IMG/VR virus record: IMGVR_UViG_3300048694_001005
Span: 62,001 to 126,000 of that record
DNA length: 64,000 nucleotides
Strand: one strand, 5' to 3'
From: a virus
Below are positions 60,637 through 64,000 of this stretch, piece by piece. The position numbers were made by a program, and so were the translations under genes. The number at the start of each line of letters is the position of its first letter. The first letter of the stretch is position 1. Under the pieces are notes generated by a model, which was not told where the DNA came from, made no database searches, and was given only the letters and a program-made list of their open reading frames with translations.

Positions 60637-63351
60637 ATGCATGTATTAGATTTATTTGGTGAAGAGTCGCAGCCGTTAAATGAGGGTTCGGTAAAGAATA
60701 GAGATATCGAGCGTCAAGACTATGAAAACATGTCAGGACGAGAATTTTTGGCGGCTTATAAAATGGGCAAAGCAGAATGGGCGCTTAAAAACCCTGACAT
60801 TGTGCCAAAAAAATCTAAACCCAAAACCACCAACGAAGCTAAACCTGTGGCACATAGTATTGAACATGCTGTTTGGAGTAAAAAGTCCCCTGATGAACAA
60901 AAGTTTTTGAAACAGTTGCATCCCGACTTAAAAATCAAAAACGTACCACCAGCACCACGTCCTGAGCGAGTTAAAAAGACACCAATTGATTACGCCGCTA
61001 TTGCGCGTAAAGCCGAGAATGTCTGGGGCAATATATTTCCTGATGGCGATCCCGTAGATTGGATGTATCCGTATTTAAAACGCATGGGTATTCCTGCTGA
61101 AAAGCAATACAAGGTATTGGATCGAGCTATTAGATTGCATGTAGACAAAAAAGGTTATGATCATTGGTTGGAATCAAGCTGGGATCAAGTAGCTGACGAC
61201 AATATGATGCCAGGTACGGTTACTCGTGAAAATAATCCATGGCGAGTTTCTGAAGGTGTGACAGAAAATAGCGGAGACACAAGGGCTAAACTGGCCAAAA
61301 TCATTGCACGTGAAATGAAGACAGCAAAGTCCAGTGAGTTGACAAAGACACAACGCAAACACGCATTCGCGGTACTAACACGCGCCAAAGAAGCTAAACG
61401 TATGTTGGATGCTGGTGCAGATGAATCCACAGCATGGGCACACTTCCAAGGTACCAAGCAGGAAATGGCGGAAGGCAAATGGTTCCGCACCACTTATGGT
61501 TGGGCCGGTGGTGAGAAGCCTGGTGGCGGCAAATATGTTCATCCTGAGGTCGCAGCCGAACGTCGCCGTGAAAAAGCCAAGAAAAAGCGTGAACAGGAAC
61601 GACAAGCAAAGTCAGGTACAGGTGCCAAACCTACTACCAGTACACATTGCCCGGGCTGTTACAGTACCGATATCAAAACCTACAGTGATGGTGAGAAAGA
61701 ATGCCATCAATGCGGTAAAACTTGGCATGTTTTTGGAAATAGAATTTTTATAGATCATCAGGGCGAATGGGAGGAGAAAATCAGTAAAGTTTGGCCAAGA
61801 TCACAGATAGAATACTCCGGCGAAGATATGTATGCCGCTCGTCTAACAAATGGTTATCTCGTAGGAGCATTCAAAATAGATCAAGGTGGTTGGATAGAAA
61901 AGCCAAGGAAAGGTGTGGCGGAAGGCTCCAAAACTCCTTGGAAAGATTTAGATAAACCTTTTGACCGAGATGTTAAAAAAATGAAAAACCAAGGCAGCGC
62001 CAATCCATTGTACAAAAAGAAGGTTGGTGAGCAAGGTGTGGCGGAAGGCTCGGCGTATCAACATCATGTTGTATCAAAATTAGATGGCAATGTATTGGCT
62101 TCTTATAAGACGCGAGAAGAAGCTCAGAAAAATGCTCATGGTAATCCAGTTGTTTCTGGTTCTTTAGAGACCATTGGTGATAGACAATATACCAGAGAGC
62201 AAGGTGTGGCGGAAGGCTATTGGCAAGATGCCATACAGGATGTGGAAGCAGCACGTAAAGCACGTAAAGGCAAACCGTTTGAAAAGAATCCGCTAAGCCA
62301 TGATGAACAGGGAGTTTACATCGGTGATAAGGATTTAGCTGGCAATCCTGTACCTAAACCCAACGAAAAGGACGTGGCAGAAGCTAAGCCAGGACTGTAT
62401 GCCAATGTACAGGCCAAGCGCAGGAGAATCAAACAGGGATCTGGGGAGCGTATGCGCAAGCCTGGAACTAAGGGCGCACCCACTGCACAAGCTTGGCGCG
62501 ATGCAGCAAAAACAGCTAAGAAGGAAAGCATGGAGGAAAACATGAAACTTGTTGAATATTTGACACGTCCCGGAGAATCATTTGACGCAATTTTAGGTCT
62601 TAATGTTTTCGCTGATCTAGTAGGTGATGTTCAAGACATGGATGAAATGTTTGGAGAAAGTAGAGAATGGCGCAGGATTAGAAAGAAATACACCAAGATA
62701 GCCAAATACTATATTGATCTAGTTAACCAAATTTCCGCCACAGGTAGAAAGCTGACAAAGGAAGAGTCAGACGCTATTGAAATTTGGTGGTATGATGGCA
62801 ATGATATGTATGATGATGAAGAAATGTCTGGATTGGCGGAAACATACGATGGCCAACTTAAATTAGTTGAAAGACTAATTGGATCAGGACAATCGGGAGT
62901 GACCGAAGATTTGATGAATGAACTGTCCCGAGACACGCTAAAGAGTTATTTTGGTAAACGCATGGCATCAGCCACGTCCATGGACAAACGCAAAAATTTT
63001 AAAAAGGCTACTAAAATCATCAAAACTAATTTACCACTTGCTATGAAAAAACTTAAAGATCCAGCGTATGGTAAAGCTACGCCCAAATTAGTTGATGAAG
63101 CTGCCTTACCAGAAGAACTGTTTAAGACTACATCAGAAATCAATAACCCAACTGATGCCGTAAAAATGGATATCCCTCTACTGATTAGAATTATGGAATA
63201 CGCACGTGAAGATGCCAAAACTGACTTAGAGCTGCATGATGTAGCAGAACGATTAATTAGTTTGGGCAAGGCAGGTAACACATTAAGCATGCGTGACTAT
63301 GATAAGATTGTTGGCACTGATGCAAAGGCAATGATCAATAACAAACTATGA
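60637..63351 (+). CDS. Modular candidate internal head protein with GVAEG-bordered cassettes (904 aa)
   Basis: It begins MHVLDLFGEESQPLNE-GSV, with L-N-E as a possible gp21-type site. Six borders of the form (G/D/M)-V/M-(A/T)-E-(G/N/A) lie near residues 207-210, 277-280, 426-430, 467-471, 523-527 and 579-583; three are the identical GVAEG. The pieces between them differ in length (about 40-150 aa) and content: a helical basic block (211-276), a piece with a zinc-ribbon (C338-x2-C341-x14-C356-x2-C359), and short cassettes. The last third (about 640-904) is a helical domain starting MKLVEYL. No enzyme is recognised. A polyprotein of packaged peptides or DNA-binding modules is my inference. It overlaps the next gene by 4 bp (ATGA). 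Confidence 0.7.
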   Translation: MHVLDLFGEESQPLNEGSVKNRDIERQDYENMSGREFLAAYKMGKAEWALKNPDIVPKKSKPKTTNEAKPVAHSIEHAVWSKKSPDEQKFLKQLHPDLKIKNVPPAPRPERVKKTPIDYAAIARKAENVWGNIFPDGDPVDWMYPYLKRMGIPAEKQYKVLDRAIRLHVDKKGYDHWLESSWDQVADDNMMPGTVTRENNPWRVSEGVTENSGDTRAKLAKIIAREMKTAKSSELTKTQRKHAFAVLTRAKEAKRMLDAGADESTAWAHFQGTKQEMAEGKWFRTTYGWAGGEKPGGGKYVHPEVAAERRREKAKKKREQERQAKSGTGAKPTTSTHCPGCYSTDIKTYSDGEKECHQCGKTWHVFGNRIFIDHQGEWEEKISKVWPRSQIEYSGEDMYAARLTNGYLVGAFKIDQGGWIEKPRKGVAEGSKTPWKDLDKPFDRDVKKMKNQGSANPLYKKKVGEQGVAEGSAYQHHVVSKLDGNVLASYKTREEAQKNAHGNPVVSGSLETIGDRQYTREQGVAEGYWQDAIQDVEAARKARKGKPFEKNPLSHDEQGVYIGDKDLAGNPVPKPNEKDVAEAKPGLYANVQAKRRRIKQGSGERMRKPGTKGAPTAQAWRDAAKTAKKESMEENMKLVEYLTRPGESFDAILGLNVFADLVGDVQDMDEMFGESREWRRIRKKYTKIAKYYIDLVNQISATGRKLTKEESDAIEIWWYDGNDMYDDEEMSGLAETYDGQLKLVERLIGSGQSGVTEDLMNELSRDTLKSYFGKRMASATSMDKRKNFKKATKIIKTNLPLAMKKLKDPAYGKATPKLVDEAALPEELFKTTSEINNPTDAVKMDIPLLIRIMEYAREDAKTDLELHDVAERLISLGKAGNTLSMRDYDKIVGTDAKAMINNKL
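61910..62218 (+). repeat. Three identical 18-bp repeats at module borders (AAGGTGTGGCGGAAGGCT)
   Basis: Copies at 61910-61927, 62033-62050 and 62201-62218 are identical, including all third positions; the last two extend to 22 bp with GAGC in front. Spacing is 123 and 168 bp. A fourth relative (ATGGCGGAAGGC, near 61465) and two weaker ones (near 61252 and 62371) mark other borders. They are far richer in G+C than the surroundings. Confidence 0.92.
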
Positions 63352-63509
63352 GCCCAAAAGAGCAGCGTAACGCTTATATTCAATACCTTTTAATGAAGGT
63401 TGAGCAAGCTGACTGGCATGGTGTAAGTGATGCCGCAAATGACCTGCGTGAACTAGAAGCTCGTTACACTGCATTGCGCGATGAGGAAATAAACCTGAAT
63501 AGATCATGA
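63348..63509 (+). CDS. Small hypothetical protein (53 aa)
   Basis: The ATG overlaps the stop of the 904-aa gene (ATGA) and its own stop overlaps the next ATG in the same way. This double overlap is strong evidence for coding in spite of the small size. The protein starts MSPKEQRNAYIQYLLMKVEQADWHG and is helical and acidic (LRELEARYTALRDEE), so it may form a coiled coil. Function is unknown. Confidence 0.7.
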   Translation: MSPKEQRNAYIQYLLMKVEQADWHGVSDAANDLRELEARYTALRDEEINLNRS

Positions 63510-64000
63510 GCAACTATCAAATCTATCTACAGACCTGTAGAGAATTGGTAATTGAAGCGGAATCATCAGCCCATCTTGATCTTAATGACAGCGTGAACGC
63601 ATATTTGGTTGCATTGCTAGCCAAAAATTTTGACAAACCCAACTGTATACAATACAATTACGATCTATTAACTCGCACCACTAGCAAAGAAGACAGCTAT
63701 CTAGCACGTACCGAATGTGTAGCGGCCGCGGAACAATGTTTAATGATTAGTGGCATTACACCATTTGTTGCAGAACGACGTGGCATTGAGCCCAAGCATT
63801 TCACTCAATGTGGTCGCACTTTTTATCACAGAGCAGCACATTGCACTAGACCACCTGATGATTTTATGACTGAACTTGCTGGGCAATTTGCTGTTATGCG
63901 TGACATTGTAGGCACTGCATTTGACCGCGGAATTAAAACATTTGCGCAGCGTAGACAGCTTGTGGCGGCAGGAAGCTGTGCCATCAAACACTACTCTATA
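63506..64000 (+). CDS. Hypothetical protein, partial at the window end (165 aa seen)
   Basis: The ATG at 63506 overlaps the previous stop (ATGA). The frame stays open to the edge. It starts MSNYQIYLQTCRELVIEAESSAHLDL. It contains five cysteines, FVAERRGIEPKHFTQCGRTFYHRAAHCT and a helical end (FDRGIKTFAQRRQLVAAG). No family is recognised. It belongs to the same transcription unit as the 904-aa gene. Confidence 0.75.
   Translation, partial: MSNYQIYLQTCRELVIEAESSAHLDLNDSVNAYLVALLAKNFDKPNCIQYNYDLLTRTTSKEDSYLARTECVAAAEQCLMISGITPFVAERRGIEPKHFTQCGRTFYHRAAHCTRPPDDFMTELAGQFAVMRDIVGTAFDRGIKTFAQRRQLVAAGSCAIKHYSI

Noticed and set aside
61910-62218. Regularly spaced identical repeats as a CRISPR array
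   Set aside because: The repeats are only 18 bp, spacers differ in length (105 and 150 bp), and all lie in one intact coding frame.
1-64000. tRNA genes, integrase or attachment sites
   Set aside because: I looked for tRNA-like cloverleaf ends (GGTTCRANYCC) and integrase motifs and recognised none; a tRNA scan would settle this.

Overview
This window is the virion-structure region of a T4-like contractile-tailed bacteriophage (a lytic myovirus). Genes recognised from sequence are relatives of T4 46, 47, 55, 48, 53, 5, 25, 6, 15, 14, 13, 18, 19, 4, 16 and 1. Several are longer than in T4: sheath about 1,073 aa against 659, gp6 1,124 against 660. The style of the fibres, the GENLDLGG stretch of gp46 and the class of homing endonucleases resemble marine and freshwater T4-like phages (cyanophage/pelagiphage type). 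The host cannot be read from this window. The DNA is AT-rich and densely coded, with no non-coding stretch over 300 bp, and I saw no tRNA, rRNA, CRISPR array or integrase.

Layout. (1) 1-2956, minus strand: late sigma factor gp55, recombination nuclease gp47, then gp46 broken inside its P-loop by what looks like a split intein, followed by an embedded homing endonuclease that runs off the window. (2) 3039-28019, plus strand: baseplate and hub genes (gp48, gp53, a lysozyme-bearing hub protein, gp5 with a transglycosylase domain, gp25, gp6), a giant 4,353-aa structural protein with a seven-bladed propeller, and a small structural protein. (3) 28022-39692: an HNH homing endonuclease, two fibre/glycine-rich adhesin pairs, and a fibre with a C-terminal processing/trimerisation-type domain. 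(4) 39739-42523: a three-domain DUF115-like/methyltransferase/FkbM protein and a 2-oxoglutarate oxygenase, perhaps for glycan decoration. (5) 42513-45466, minus strand: Nudix hydrolase, gp15 and gp14. (6) 45561-49718: an early-type gene behind a consensus sigma70 promoter, gp13, two small internal-protein-like genes, a dNMP kinase with its own sigma70-like promoter, and an HNH gene. (7) 49792-57873: sheath, an antisense Vsr-like homing endonuclease, tail tube, a gp54-like protein, gp4 and the small terminase. (8) 57896-64000: probable internal head proteins, including a 904-aa modular protein whose module borders carry a perfectly repeated 18-bp sequence.

Transcription. Most structural units are preceded by a T4-type late -10 element (TATAAATA or AATAAATA), matching the presence of gp55. 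Two genes within the late region instead have TTGACA/TATAAT-like promoters, one with a dyad around the -10. Hairpin-plus-T-run terminators follow the early-type gene, the sheath and the tube.

The most interesting items are the fractured gp46 with a short split-intein N-fragment, the GVAEG-bordered cassette protein, a set of proteins starting with a T4-like capsid-targeting peptide, and the dyad-flanked early promoter.
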